Below are positions 43,056 to 58,608 of a stretch of DNA of 64,000 nt, one piece after another. The notes under the pieces were generated by a model. That model made no database searches. It saw only the letters and a list, made by a program, of their open reading frames with translations, and was not told where the DNA came from. The position numbers and the translations under genes are program-made. Each line of letters starts with the position of its first letter. Positions within the stretch are counted from its first letter, which is position 1. Origin of the DNA: Balanoglossus misakiensis (Eukaryota; Hemichordata); contig CM082586.2 in assembly GCA_040954595.2 (NCBI GenBank), positions 5,208,001-5,272,000 of the forward strand. Reading direction: 5' to 3'.

Positions 43056-46000
43056 TGTCCTTGTAATGATATCTCAATTATGTCGCATACGCGTCGGATG
43101 CCGTATGGACAGACTTTTATTGATCTGCAAACAAAGAATTAAAAAAAATGTTCATGCTCAAAGCATCAATTTAGTACATACAACATATTGCTCTCGTCAA
43201 TGGTGTGATTGGTTCATCCGGAAACACGTGATGCGTAGTGATATGTTGGGGACGATAAGCGGGGTTGGCTAAGTTGTAGTCTTGACATGCGTGGTATAGT
43301 CAGTGCAAAACGTGGCCAATTTGGTACATATGGGACACCTTCACAATGTATGGGCTTAATATAACACACTTGCGCTGCTGACCCCTGGAAGTGAAGGTCA
43401 CTAACAGAAAATCCGCCTCTAGCGAAAGGTATATGTATATACGGAATTAGATACAATCAGACAGCCATATGTCGTAATTAACAGATGCCATGGAAGGCCA
43501 ATCGCTGTAAACTGGTGAATGAAGAAACCACAAAATCGATGACAATTTCCCTAAAGGATTCTCTTCCGAGCTTCTACTAAATACAATTCAATTAACGCGA
43601 TTTTACTAACTGAATAGAAGCCGGTTAGATGTGCATATGGTGTCATAACTTTCTTGGAATTTCAAGAATATCTTGTAGGATTGTCACATTACCTTATGAA
43701 ACATTTCAAAATAATGAACGGTGGCGCTATTTCACCTAAAATGTTGAATAAATACAGGGAAATGGTTTAACAAGTAGGATATACCTTGCAATCAGCCATA
43801 TACATTGGAGTGTTCCACCAGCTGTGAGACACGTTTGCAGTACAGCCTCGTGCGACAACTTTTACGTGAGAAATGGACTGTGTCATAGTACGACTGTATG
43901 ACGGTACCTACAATTATCATGCATTCACATGCAGCCTACAGGCACCCCACTTCTGCCACAGTAGTGGACATCATGTGGACAACACGCTGTATACACACAC
44001 GTGAGCACTCTGACTGATATATGAGATGCTTGACGGATACAAGTACCCAATGGCATGAATCGAAGCATATGAGCGGGAAAATAGCTGCATGGGCGCGTTT
44101 TATAAGGAAGCATTCTGAAATAAGTTCAAAGCGCCTGTTACGACCCGCAGGCCGTCCGAGCCAAAAATATGCGGATAATAGAGAGGCCAATTTACCTGAC
44201 CGGGTGGCTTGTTTTACACCCGAACCGACCAACAGGCCGCAGCAAAAGAAATGGTCAAAGACAGCACACGTACAACAAACCAGTCTATTTACATTGTTAA
44301 TTTAATTGCAGATACGAGTAATATTCACAATAGGTTAACTAATATTTACAATAAACTACAAACTAAACTCGAGCGTGACCGGGTGACCAAAACAAAATTC
44401 CTAACAAGATCAAAGTCTCATAAACAGTTCGGTGAGTCGGCGCACGACGATACTGGCCTTTCACTCGACGCACAACAATTCTGGCCTTTCTGTCCGTTTT
44501 ACGCCAGTGTACAAAAGACAGCCACGTATTACCTCAAATTCCCTTCGGCAGTGTCAATCCTCAGCTACCACAGTAGACAGGCACTCCGTACGGTGGACTC
44601 CAAAAACTCCTTCAAGGCGACGGCACAGCTACCAGACTAGAATCAAAAATAAGCCACACGACAACGTGGCACTGGGTGGCTTTTACACGACCCAAAAACT
44701 AACACCTGGTCACGCTAATATGTTAAATAAAGAAATTAACATAGGTGCACCTGGCCACGAAACAAAACAAATAAGAAACTTCATCACACACCTCAAATGG
44801 ACTATTAATATTGGCTTGGACACCTCTGTGGAAAAGTCAAGTTGACATTTCTCTGAAATCAATCGCTTGTGAGCATTAGCTGCAGAAAAAAACTGTATAG
44901 ATATTTTTCTTCAATTTCAATTAACACCATCCGTAGATTTCTCATACTGGTTTGACCAATTATCGCCCCGAATCCTCAATATATAGTATACGTGTGTTTT
45001 TTTAAACCTTAAGATTATGTACTCAGGGTTTGAAGGGCTATGTTGATTCTATCAACATCGTTGCCCGCACAATTATGACCTAATTTCACAAGTTCCGTCC
45101 GGTGCCAGCGATATCTTCGGTTCAAATGAAGTATGAACATGATAAGAGTAATGGCCACGTGAAATGAATATTCGTCCACGTGTGTGTGAAGAGAATGTAT
45201 ACGTCTACATGTACATGTGTATAGTGGTGCCATAATAACGGCAACTGTTATAGTTTGATGTAGCCGGGTTGCTCTGTCAAGTGATATGATGTCGTGAATC
45301 GACTAACATTTCCGTAAACTGGTGGGTTGCACACTAAACTGTGGTGGAACCCCAGCATATGCCACAGCCCAGCAAGAAGGAAAATCGACCATAGATGGCA
45401 TGTTTCACAATATTCAGCTTAATTAAGGCTACTTATGTCTGCGTCATTTGAGACTGGTTTGTCATTTGACGCGTGCATGGAAACATGCAGATAAGACTTT
45501 TTTGAACTGACGTGACGATATATACTTAACTGTTTACTTACTTAAGTACTGGAGCCACCAACATAATTCAAGTAGAGTTGACATTCTTAATATTCATAAC
45601 AGCACACACGGAACACGTCTTTGTGATTTTGCTTCACAGGGTGTTGAATTCTCCCATTTTATATCGAGAAACTGGTTTGATCTAGAGCCTTATCACAGAA
45701 AAGGAACAATAGTACCAAATAAAACAGACAACAAGGAGGATCAAAGTGCTTATATATTGTACATGTGCTTGATTTATTTATTTATTAATATATAATAATG
45801 GCAAATATCAACGTTGGCACATGGTTGGCACATGATAGGTAACTGATCAAATCAAAGCGCAGTTAAAGGCCCAGTTTATTACACCCCTTGTACTGTGGTA
45901 CAGAAGTCACATTGACCTATAGTTACAGTCTGACATTGTCTTCCCCTAGCCTCAATAGAGCCATTTGCACGGAGGCGTATTGGGGCCATTGGTTTCCCAA

Positions 46001-47166
46001 AGCGGGGCTTCATTAACAGTTTGAGTAACGTCAAATACGCATATCGGTAATTGATCAGTGTATATCTAGACGGACACTTTGCCCATGCAGTGACCTTGAT
46101 CTACCTGTCGGTCAGGTCAAGTGGTTTGACAACACAATTATCCTATATTTGGAAACATTGATAACCCTACGGTTGAGAGAGGGCGATTGACTTTATAAAG
46201 ATAGTTCTTTCCGTCATGAATTTGACCTACTGTACTTTTTCGTGGACTGTGCTTTGTTATGCGGTTTTGTGATTATCTTTATAGCAACTGGACATGTTTA
46301 TGTGATATTCGCCCCAAGATTTCATGGATTACGGATGGGAATGATCACAATTAGTTTTTATTCGTTTACCATGTCATAAAACAACGGTAACACCTTGAGG
46401 GCCTACTGATGTTGGTGGCGTTTGCGTCCCCTGTTGAGCGACCGACCATCACGACCAAAACCCATACCGATTTTCATGTGGTTTCCACAAGTCCTCATGC
46501 ATATTGCCTAGACATTCGGTGGACCACTTACTTAGGACAACCCGATAAGTTCTATTGTCTATTGTCTGCATACATGCTGGCCATCAAATTGTCGAGATGG
46601 ACCTCGAGGCATGTCATTCACCTTGATAACTGGCACTTGTAGCGTACAATGACACGATACTGGCACATTGGAGATTTATATTGTTCATTGTGATAGATTG
46701 AACGGTGGTGTCTGCCGATCTTTGTCCATTGTGATAGATTAGATGTGGATATCTGCCAGTGATATCCTTATCAGGCAGTACCAAACTCCACATAGTTCGA
46801 TCAGACACACGGTTTCACATTTATCATGGAATGTTAACTGAACATCAGAGTCTATTGATCACTATTTCTCACGGATAATTGAGGTTTAATCGCGACAGCC
46901 TTTCAAGTGGTCCATTCTCTTGTATCGTGATGATACAAAATACATGTCAGATAAGGAGCCTATTTATTATGTACAATCATGTAAGTCTACATACAAGTCT
47001 GATAGCAATAACGTATTGTACAAGTCCTGTTTGACAAAATAAATTCAGTCTGATAATTTATACGCCGATTTTCAACTGCTAATAATGACTTGTTATGCCA
47101 GAACCACACTCTATGTGAGAAAGTTCAATGACACGTGTCTGCTGTCCGTCTCCTCGCCTCGTTCAG
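43056..47166. other. Gene-poor region upstream of SLC34 gene 3
   Basis: No gene is recognisable. It must include the gene 3 promoter next to 43055. From 44137 a stretch starting TGTTACGACCCGCAGGC has the look of a retroelement end, like TGTTACGG at 30386, but I find no matching right end. Overlapping frames of 143 and 137 codons at 44209-44845 have no domain and poor codon character. Confidence 0.4.
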
Positions 47167-47459
47167 TGTACATACATGTATATGTCAATCAAGGTGATTG
47201 ACAGGCAATTTGTTATTCCCATGCGTCTCGTTAGCAGGTGGGCTCGTGACCAACAGATAACAAAGTGTGGCGTGATGAGAACTCGAAGATTAATGATGAC
47301 ATCTGATGATGTGTGTTTGAGTTTTTTGGCAAGAATGTACGAGGGTGTTCCAAGTTTCTTTCAATCATACATTTCATATCATTTACAAATCTTGCAAAGA
47401 GAGGCAAATCTTTTGGCATACCTTTTAAAGAGCCAAAACGTTTAAATGCAAAATTAGCA

Positions 47460-47499
<40 letters not shown>

Positions 47500-47505
47500 C
47501 ATCTC

Positions 47506-47555
<50 letters not shown>

Positions 47556-47840
47556 TCTCTCTCCCTCTCTCTCTCTCCATGTACATGCCAATCAATTGGA
47601 GTGACCGACAGACAGATAGTGCGACGACAGACGATTTATTTCCATCGGCCTCATTAGGAGGTTAGGGTCATGACCTTCGGATAACATTGTGAGGTGAGAT
47701 GAGAAGATTAATGATTCCAGATATCGACGTGCCTTTCAGATTTTGGCACAAAGAAATAAACCGATTTGATCCAAGTTTCTATCAATCATCTCGTTTGATA
47801 CCATTTCAGAACCTTTTAAGGTAAATCTTTGGATACTGAC
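47167..47840. repeat. (CT)n microsatellite between two diverged copies of one segment
   Basis: 47460-47578 is a near-pure (CT)n tract with short interruptions. The flanks 47167-47450 and about 47578-47840 are old copies of each other: both have TGTCAATCAA/TGCCAATCAA, GTGATTGACAG/GTGACCGACAG, CGTGACCAACAGATAAC/CATGACCTTCGGATAAC, AAGATTAATGAT and CCAAGTTTCT(T/A)TCAATCAT. Confidence 0.7.
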
Positions 47841-48325
47841 ACCGGACGGTGCAAATGATAAAACTGTGAATCGAATGCGAGCAGCACTTGTCTGTGACAG
47901 TAACATGGTAGTAAGACGGTTGAGCAATAGAAACTATTTCACTTGGCACAGACACATTTAGCAGAAAACATATTTCACCTTAAAATCATAATATATAACA
48001 ATGACAAGACTAGATAGCAAAATTCCAGCGACAACGATGGCGTGTTTGTATTAAGATGCATTGCTGTTTTCACAATATATGTACCTGTTTTACAATTAAG
48101 AAGAATGAATACTTAAAGAGGATCATAGTTTACGTGAAAGGCCTAGAGCCACCGTGAATTTCTCCAGCCCTCTCCACCTCCCGTTTACTGAAAGCTCCCT
48201 TAGAAAGCTCACAGGCCAACGACAACCGTATACGTTGACAATGTCAGAGGCTTCATTCCCCACAAATGGCCCTCAGTTCCATGGCTTCCTAATTTAGTGA
48301 GCAGCTTTGACGGAAAGGAGAATCG
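47841..48325. other. Upstream region of the sulfotransferase gene
   Basis: Non-coding as far as I can see. It should contain the promoter and leader of the gene starting at 48326. Confidence 0.35.
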
Positions 48326-50556
48326 ATGGGGAGGTACTCGCGGACCCTCAACTCACCTGTAGCCAGAGGGCTTCTCAAAATTGGCCTCTTACTTAGTATA
48401 ATTGCGTTGATGGTTGTCTATCATCCCGGTCTCTTTCCCAGGGACAGTGCGTTTTACACAGATGATGCGGCTACGACGATCGCGATGCACGGAAGAGACG
48501 TGGCCGATACGACACCCTACAACGCAGGTAGGTCTTCTAATCGGAGACACTCTCAAAGTCACGATCATATTGATCCGTGAATGCTTAGATAGCACAGGCT
48601 ACGAAGCCGTACAGAAGTGTGGGGGCATATTTTATGCTGAACAAGATTTCTAAGGACGCTATTTTCCGGATCACAGTCCCTTGGATGTTTAACAAATTGG
48701 CAAAATCATTTTAAAACAAAATTTGACTGAAAATGACATTGTCTAAATTAATGTAAAATGAAAGAAAGTGTTATCTATACGGTAGAAGCTGGCCAGTATT
48801 CAGCTGGCCATGTTTGCCTAATTTTTTCTTTCAATTGTATAATTTCTGTGATTTTAAACATTCATATGTAAAAAATCTAGGGACACGTAAATACTGGTAT
48901 CATAATTCGTAGTGACAGCTGTTCTCATTTCAAATGTCACGTGTGAGCAGTCCTAAAAATCATGTCAACGGGCCTAGAGATGTCAAAACTGTAAGTTACA
49001 AACTCTCGTGGTCTAAGTTGACGAACAGATACCTAGTGGTACCTAATAAAGACCCACATATTTGGTAGTTTCGCTGAAATACTATTTGAATGGTGTGTGT
49101 TTCAAATTTGATCTAACTCCCCGTTTGTTTGGAAATAATAATCGCGAAGCTCCAGTGTACACAGTCACAACAGCTGTGGCGTATTGCATTGAAGCTGGTT
49201 CACTCAGCTGCAGAGGATTTGGCATCCCTTCTTATACACACAATGGTCGCCATATACTATTTCATCTCATGTGGTTGGTATAATCCCCGGTGAAAAAATG
49301 CACACAGGAATATATTAGACAAGGGCAATGTGAGCTCCCGGTATCAACCATCCAACACGGGAATGTCGCATTGTCAATCTGCATTTTTGGAAATCACTAG
49401 AAATGTAATTTTCGTCTCATTTTTGTCAGACGTCAGCTGCCCGCTGGGGTTTGCGCCTGGTCACAGCCTCCCGCTGGTGGCGCTGGCCAGTTCTCCTGGA
49501 TCTGGGAACACCTGGTTACGTCATCTGATAGAGCAGGCAACGGGAATCTTTAGTGGCACTACCATAGAATGCAGCCAGCTCCTCCTAGAAGCAGGTATGA
49601 GAGGACACAATTGTTTCTGCCTGAGGGAAGATACTTCATGTATTTTCGTCTGAAGACTTCATGATGCTATTCATGTTGTACTCATTCGGTTTGTGCTCCT
49701 AAATCACGTGGCGTATTACTTGTGTTACCTAGGAAACAATCTAAATTATTGCCCGACAGAAATAAGCGTGAATAATCAGAAGTGTGGGGTACAAATTATT
49801 CCTAAAATCATACTGAAGTTCCAACAGTTTCTGATTTAAAATAAAATCTTATTACCCTTGTCAGGATTTCTTGGCGATTGCGTGGATTACTTTTCCGGTA
49901 CAACGATAGTTGGTAAAGTCCACAAACCTCGGAAGGCCAAACTATTTGACGCCGTTATTCTGGTGTACCGCAATCCCTACAAAGCACTTTTGGCCGAGTT
50001 CAACAGACGCCAAGCTGGAAAGACAGGCTTTGCAGAGGAGGAAACGTTCAAAGACAAAGGTTTGTTAAGTAAGATGCGTTATTTTGTTGGAAATTTGCAT
50101 CTTGTATGGCTGGTAGTAAGCTAGTAATTACATTGAAAACGGCATTCCAACATTTTTTCGTCTGTGGTCATATATGTTGCGTGTTTTCTTTCAGCCTGGA
50201 GAACTTTTGTCCCAGTTGTGTCCAGCGGCTGGGAAACGAAAACGAGCAAGTGGCTACTAACGAAGAAGCCTCTGTTGGCCATTCGCTACGAAGACGTCAA
50301 GGCAGACACCCTGAGGGAAGTCGAGAAAATTGTGACGTTCCTGAACGTGACCATGGATGACGCTCGACGGGAATGTGTCCTGCACAACAGAGAGGGCGCT
50401 TTTCACCGGCTAGACAATGCCAGCAAGGCCATGACTTTTGACCCGTTCACAGAAACAATGCATTTGAACATTGACAAGAAAATAGCTAGAGTCAATAAGA
50501 TTCTTTCTCAGCGGGGCCTGAAACCTGTGGGCACAGAACCTTATATGTCAACGTAA
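48326..50556 (+). CDS. WSCD-like membrane-anchored sulfotransferase, 307 aa
   Basis: A predicted Golgi type II membrane protein that would move sulfate from PAPS to a sugar or protein acceptor. Coding exons: 48326-48527, 49430-49594, 49865-50059, 50195-50556, all joined in phase 1. A short cytoplasmic N-terminus precedes one membrane segment (about residues 16-35). The catalytic domain has the 5'-phosphosulfate loop ASSPGSGNTWLRHL, then KVHKPRK, then VILVYRNPYKALLAEFNRR, the 3'-phosphate-binding region, and LLAIRYEDVKADTLREVEKIVTFLNV, all as in WSCD1/WSCD2. The WSC cysteine-rich domains of those proteins are absent: only about 30 residues separate the anchor from the catalytic part. One intron is about 0.9 kb; I looked for but did not find a WSC exon in it. 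Confidence 0.85.
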
Positions 50557-50719
50557 AAAAACTGAAATAGACTTTCAGAGGTCTACAGACCACATAGTAA
50601 CAGTTTCACTACATCATCCCGTTTCAGTGACAATTTTCCTAAAATTTTATTTTTCAGATAAAATTGTTATAATCTGTTGCCATGATTGTAGTGAGGTACA
50701 CTGTACCAGTAAATACAGA

Positions 50720-50725
50720 AATAAA
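50720..50725 (+). terminator. Candidate polyadenylation signal of the sulfotransferase gene
   Basis: AATAAA 164 nt after the stop codon at 50556; a second AATAAA follows near 50766. Confidence 0.5.
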
Positions 50726-51291
50726 GAAATTAAGTTTAAATTAACTCTTTTCAAAGAGACTGACGAAATAAAATCCTTCAATATTCACAAGACATGCATA
50801 CCCTCTGCTAATGTACTGGTTCCGTGCAATCTATTATACAAACCAGTTGGCTAGGAATTGCTGTGGATCTATTGAGGCTGAGCATGTCTTTTTGAACAAA
50901 TACGTGTACGTAAGTTTTGGTATTTCAAAGGGCTAGACATACTCTGACATCCACTGTATTAATGTATCAACTGTAACGTGTGAAAGCCTTCTGATTAAAA
51001 GATAATATGCTAGTACTTCGTGCAAATTCTGTGACACTTTTGACTATTTTGGTCCTACATATTCGCAACCATTATTGCAACAATAGTTATTGCAAGCAAA
51101 AAAATTCATAAATACATTCACAAAATGATGGCTGGTGTCACAAAATCGCTATACTTTTGTACAAGATCGACGTCTATCATCAGATCCCTGAGAAAGCAAC
51201 TAGACAGTGACCTGACCTTTGGACGAAAAGGTGAGGTTTGTATCGTTTTTACCAGGAAAACACATTCAAAACACTGAGTTGCACTATCTAT

Positions 51292-53922
51292 TCAACTCTG
51301 AGGGAGTCTGCCATTGGGGATTTTCGCTGGAGATTCGTCCCTGCCCTCAGATTCCAAAACGCGAGTCTTGTTCGGTGCCTCCTCCGGGACACGTCTCCGC
51401 TTGTTATATTCCTCCGCGTCCGAGTCGCGGTGGTCGACCGACCAGAGTTCCGGAAGAAACTGCGGCTCCATGGTGTTCAGGAAGTGACGCCGCCACTCCT
51501 TCTCGAACTCGATGAGCCCGCCCTCGCGCCGACTGACCAGGCCGATGACCTTCTCGCCGTGCGAAACGTAATCGTCGTTCGAGATTTTCGCGTCGAGGGT
51601 GACGCACTCCTCGATTTGGCCGTCGGTCAAAACGTCAACACCGAGAAAGTCTCGGACGGTTCTCTCGAGCTCGTACACCCTCTCCTCGGGCAGTTTATGC
51701 TTGTTGTACTTCAACGCCCTGGCCGCCGATCGCACTTTGACCTTCGTGGTGTCGTCATAGAAACGGCTGTGCTCGTGGTTTGGCAACGGAGCGTCGTACC
51801 TGTCGGCCATTTTCTTTCTCATCACGCTGTCGTAGTTTGAACTCTTCTGGTGGCAGGTGAAACAGAGCAGGACAACGTCGTGCGACGAGTGTTCCTTGAG
51901 ATGTGTTGGGAAGTACCTATCAGAGTAATCAGAATGTCACACAGTTACATCATGATGTTTCTATACAGTTACAAGTTACATTTAGCCTGTGTTAAACATA
52001 CAAAACGGCTTGTACTTACTTTCTGTATTCATGGGGTACAACATTCTTCCTAATATAGGATTCTTTGGCACCACACACGACACACTGGTTTTCCTTCTCT
52101 TTCAAGTAGTAATTCCGCTCCGATCCAGGCCGTCCGGAAGGCTCGAACTTCAGACGGACGACAAGAGGCTCTTCGGTGACGACCTCCCCGATGCCTTTTG
52201 CGACATACCATTCCGCTTTCTTCCTATCGCACGTGCACAGCTGCTGACCGTCCGGGGCTTCTAATTGACAGTTGTGATACAGCGGCTCCTTGCGGGCAGA
52301 GTAAGCTTTACAATTCGCGTTCGCCTGGAATTTCTTGGATTTTGTTTTCCCGCTGACTTTTCCGCCGTGCCTGGGACCGCCTCTCTGTTTGAATTTCTCG
52401 TCCACGATCCCCTGGCACAGGCTCATGGCTCGGATCCAGTTTCTGTCCTCGCTGAGCTCGTCCACGGACGAGTTCAGTTTCTCTAACGCCAAGACGAGGA
52501 AGATCTTCAGCGCCGATATGGCGTCCTCGGCCGCGTACCAAACCTGTCTCTGGCTCAACTCCTCGCTCTCCCAGTCCCCGCAGCGGACTTGGGCGGACTT
52601 ATCGAGCTTCTGCGACAGTATCGCATCCGAGAGATCAGCCAAGCTCCCCGTGGTTGTAGTTCTCAGTACCGGTCGATGTCTGTAAGCAAACGTCCTGAGA
52701 TCTATGCAACCTCTCACGGTGAACCCATAGTCCCTGTGAAGTTTCCTGCAGTCTTCCATCACACCAACTCCCACTTTTAAGATGCTGCGTACACAGCAGG
52801 AAAAGAAAAGATAACGTGAAGACTGACAAGAAAATCACAAGAAATACTTTTCTGATTCATAAGTAGTCAGCGAGAGAATACGAGTCCATCTTTCATGGAA
52901 TTTTACCAGTACATGTATGATGCGAGTTGTCTGTTACTGAAGCAAAATAAAATTCGAACAACAGCTTTGTCTATCAGTGTTCTCTGGTCTGCTTGCTAAA
53001 ATTTGCCAGTTCATTTCCTGTACAAACTTAAGGTAGTATGACATAGAAGTCCCAGTGGGAGGGGACACTTACCTTCTATCTTGAAGCAGATCTTGCAAAT
53101 TCTCTGGCATCGTTTCCTTGATTTTGTGTAACCTTATCAGACAGCAGTGCTCTAGCGACGACAGTTGCAACAGAGAAACTGCATTGGCGTGTCCGTTGTG
53201 TGCAACCCATTCGCAGTCCAGTCCAATGACCTGGTATACGAATATTTCTCATGTAGGCATTTCAATAGGATTTTATTTCCAGTGAAGTAAGGATGCAAAT
53301 TTCAACTAGAAAGCCTCCATTAATGTATAAAGGAAGCTATGTACGTAAAACAGGTGATCATTTGTAGCAAAGTACATTATATGTATGAATTTAATTTTTT
53401 TTTCATCAAAAATTACTGAGACCTTCTGTTGACATTATCTCTGTGTAATAAATAAGCTTCAAATAGTTTACTGCAATGATCTTATGGTTAACATTTAGTC
53501 TGTGGCAAATCAATGATTTAGCCATTATTTTTATGTTAAAGGGACAATAGTTGGTGGCAGGTATTGTCCCTTTAACCTAAAAATAAGCCAAAGGATGCAT
53601 TATAGTGCAGTAAACATTGATGCGGCCCTATTACCTTGACTCCACTTATCTCCATTGCACTTTTCATCAATTCTATTGCCTTCTCAGTCTGAACTTCGGA
53701 ATCAGCGACTGATATTTTGATGGACTTCTCGATGACTTCCTGGAGGTTTTCACTGATGCTGACGTCACTGTCATCGTCTGCTGATTGGCTCTCGCTGCTC
53801 TCACTGGCGCTTGAATCTTCCACGTCTTGTCGTCGGTTTCGCTTCCTGCTTATGATGAACCATGTTACCATAGCAGCAATGGCAGACAAGGTGATGGGTA
53901 CTACATACCTCCTCCATGTCAT
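51292..53922 (-). CDS. EXD2: EXD2, 3'-5' exonuclease domain protein, 611 aa
   Basis: In vertebrates EXD2 is a DEDDy 3'-5' exonuclease tethered to the outer mitochondrial membrane, with roles reported in mitochondrial RNA handling and DNA end resection. Coding exons: 53922-53635, 53230-53073, 52784-52020, 51916-51292; phases close to 612 codons with stop. Residues about 5-24 form a membrane anchor followed by a basic stretch (SRKRNRR). Exo motif I is DCEW (D101, E103), motif II lies around VGVGVMEDCRKL, and motif III is YAAEDA. The C-terminal half, beginning near YSARKEPLYHNC, has the family's cysteine motifs (CTCD, CVVCG, HEYRK, CFTCH) that resemble an HNH/zinc-type region. Head-to-head with PSMD14, 1.17 kb apart. 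Confidence 0.94.
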
Positions 53923-55093
53923 CCTAAGAAGAATATTATTCAGACAGAAATTGATTGGCAGTTAATATCGTGAAGCCCGGACATTCAATGACGTCATTCA
54001 ACCGTGTCTGTGATCATCTCATACTGCGCCACACACGGTCACTTGGAGTGGAATTACAATATCGGACCTCAAAATCGAGCATATGTTTGCCTGTTTACCA
54101 GACCATTCAGACACTTATAGAGCTTAGCAATAAAAGATCCAATGAAACAAAGATCGGGTTCATTTCGCCCACGAATGTCTGACAACCACTGACCTTGGCG
54201 ACTTGTGTTACGTAAATTTATACATACAAGACATGGTTAGATGCCCTTCAGACTTGTGAAGGTTTACACAAAGTGAACGGTGCGCTGTCTGTCACATTCA
54301 TGAAATACATCGGACGCCAACACAGTACAGCTAACATGCATGTGATTACCTGACAAAAGCTCTACCTCACAAGATTCTATCCTTTCACCAAACCAGACGG
54401 TGTTATCAGACATCCATGGAGCTTTCCATTCACGTTCGGTTCAGTTCAGGTCAGATTTTGACCTCTGACCGTCGACCTTAACGGACGATACTACTCTACT
54501 ATAGGAGTGCCATTATCCAGCTTATGCTTTCGATACTACTATCGTGGTTTAAAATACCGCGATATTTTTATCATGTTATATGTGTGTTTTGTTAATTTAT
54601 GTTTGAAGTTTTGCTATTTGATTAGCGTACTATTTTTTCGGGGTACTTTACAACCTGGTACGCAGAATATTGGATTGGTCTAAATTTTGGTAGATAATAG
54701 ATTTACCAAACGAACAAACGGAAGAGTCGCCATTTTGCGAACCAGAAGACAGAAAATCGTGAATCGGTAAGACTTGCAAGTTCCGTGATAACACATAGTG
54801 GAAGCTATTCCAAATCAATCAGCAGGGTTGTATCTATAGACCAATAGCTGTACATTTTACTGAATATTTCACAATGTCTTGATTAATCTATATGGTAAAG
54901 TTACAGCTAACCGGTACTTGGCCACAACGTGTGTTTATGTGTATGTGCGAATGACTTGCAGAAAGAAAGCATGGTTTGCATAAACATTGTCTTTACAACA
55001 GTTAACACCCATAAAGTGATGCACATTGTCTGTTAATTTGCTTGTAGGGTAACTTATCTTACTACTGCCAGCCACTGCATACACTGAATAGAC

Positions 55094-57043
<1,950 letters not shown>

Positions 57044-57534
57044 ATGTATCTGGGTATAAGTTTTTAAGTTCTCTAGGGGCTGATGATGTATTTGACGGAT
57101 ACATTTTCAGTTTTCTATGCTCTGGGTCATCAATGTCCATATATCAGCATCACAGTTACAATCACTCCGTTCTTTAGAGATACTGCATATTGGATGCAAG
57201 TAAAGAAATCCAACACGACTGTACCCGCTACAGTTGACGCAAGACTCTTTGTAATGTCCAAATGATGTTTTTTTGAGCTCAGCTGGTCATGCAGGAAATT
57301 GTTCAATGTCTTTCAATCATCACCATGTATAATGGCTAAGAAGCTGAACTTGTTTCTTGTACATGATTTGTAGGTAGTTGCATGCTCAGTACACTTGCAA
57401 CCAATTTCTCGAAACCTGCAGTTGTCAAAATCCCCAGTTATGCATATTTATAAGGGTTATCATAACCATCTTTTCTCATTTGTTAACATGCACAAGAGAC
57501 AGTATGAACAATTATTTTCTTTTCAGAATGGATA

Positions 57535-57540
57535 AATAAA
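57535..57540 (+). terminator. Polyadenylation signal of PSMD14
   Basis: AATAAA about 490 nt after the stop codon, the first canonical one on this strand. Confidence 0.6.
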
Positions 57541-58583
57541 ATTTGAATTTATAGAAACTGTCCCTTTGGCATTCTTTCTCCTGATCCCCTAACTTCAGAT
57601 CCAACAGTATTCAGGCATTGACTACATATGTGCATCAAATATGCATGTCACCTGATAAACGCACAGTGTATTCACTCAAAAGTGACTATGTCTAGTCCCA
57701 GGAATAAGCCAATCACATTGTGTCTTCCATAAAGCAAATGTTTACCACTTCATCAAGAGACATCCTTTCTGATTGGCTCCATTGCTCCCCCCCAACAGAC
57801 ATTCCAAGAGGAAACGCCGTTTAAATTCAATATTTTACTTATTTGTTTTAACTAAATACAGTGAAAATTGCTGAGAACTTACAAGTCAGCATACACAAGT
57901 CATCAATGTAAATTCCATTTAAAATATTTCACATTTTGTAAAACCATCTGATTATGCAAAACTTGTAAAGGTGAACAAAAAGTGTTTTCCCCCCCAATTT
58001 TATATAATACATGTACACATACTTAATAGTGCTCTCAACAAAATTGCACACATACAGGTATTCATTATGGGAGCAAAAATGTCCATTTGATAGCGTCCTG
58101 GGCATATTTTGTATTCTATGAAATGATCTTGCCTCACCAAGCCTGCTGGAACGATTATCACCCAAGTCACTTGCTTTGGGCATAGCATGAACACCTGTGA
58201 CAAAACTGCACATTTCTAAAAAAAAAACATATCTATGTACAGCATCAGAGGTGATTTGGCTCCGCGTCCAAGCTCAATAATTATACAGTCATCACTGTAA
58301 ATTCAACTCATACAAAAAAAATAATGTGTGCAAAATCCAAAGTTGCACTTTTGCCCATAGGACTTGCCTCCCATTCCTCTTTATATGTAGAATACGCACA
58401 ATTACTAGCCTACAGTGTACTCACTTTCACAATTACAATGTTTTCTACAATTAACAAGTTCATAACATTATCATGAGATTACACCATCAGCTCGAGAGTT
58501 TGATCTCACAAAATACATTCTTACACAAAACAGCAAAGTTACATGTATATGGTGTACACATCATGTAATTCATCTACCTCATT

Positions 58584-58608
58584 CCCCCCCCCCCCCCCCC
58601 CCCCCCCC
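58584..58608. repeat. Poly(C) run of 25
   Basis: Longest of several C homopolymers in the window (others at 12982-12996, 17665-17677 and 21157-21174). Exact length in the genome may differ because such runs are hard to sequence. Confidence 0.85.

Noticed and set aside
44209-44845. Overlapping frames of 143 and 137 codons
   Set aside because: No domain, no splice support, different frames over the same DNA; likely decayed repeat.
51238-51840. 200-codon plus-strand frame
   Set aside because: Antisense to the last exon of EXD2.
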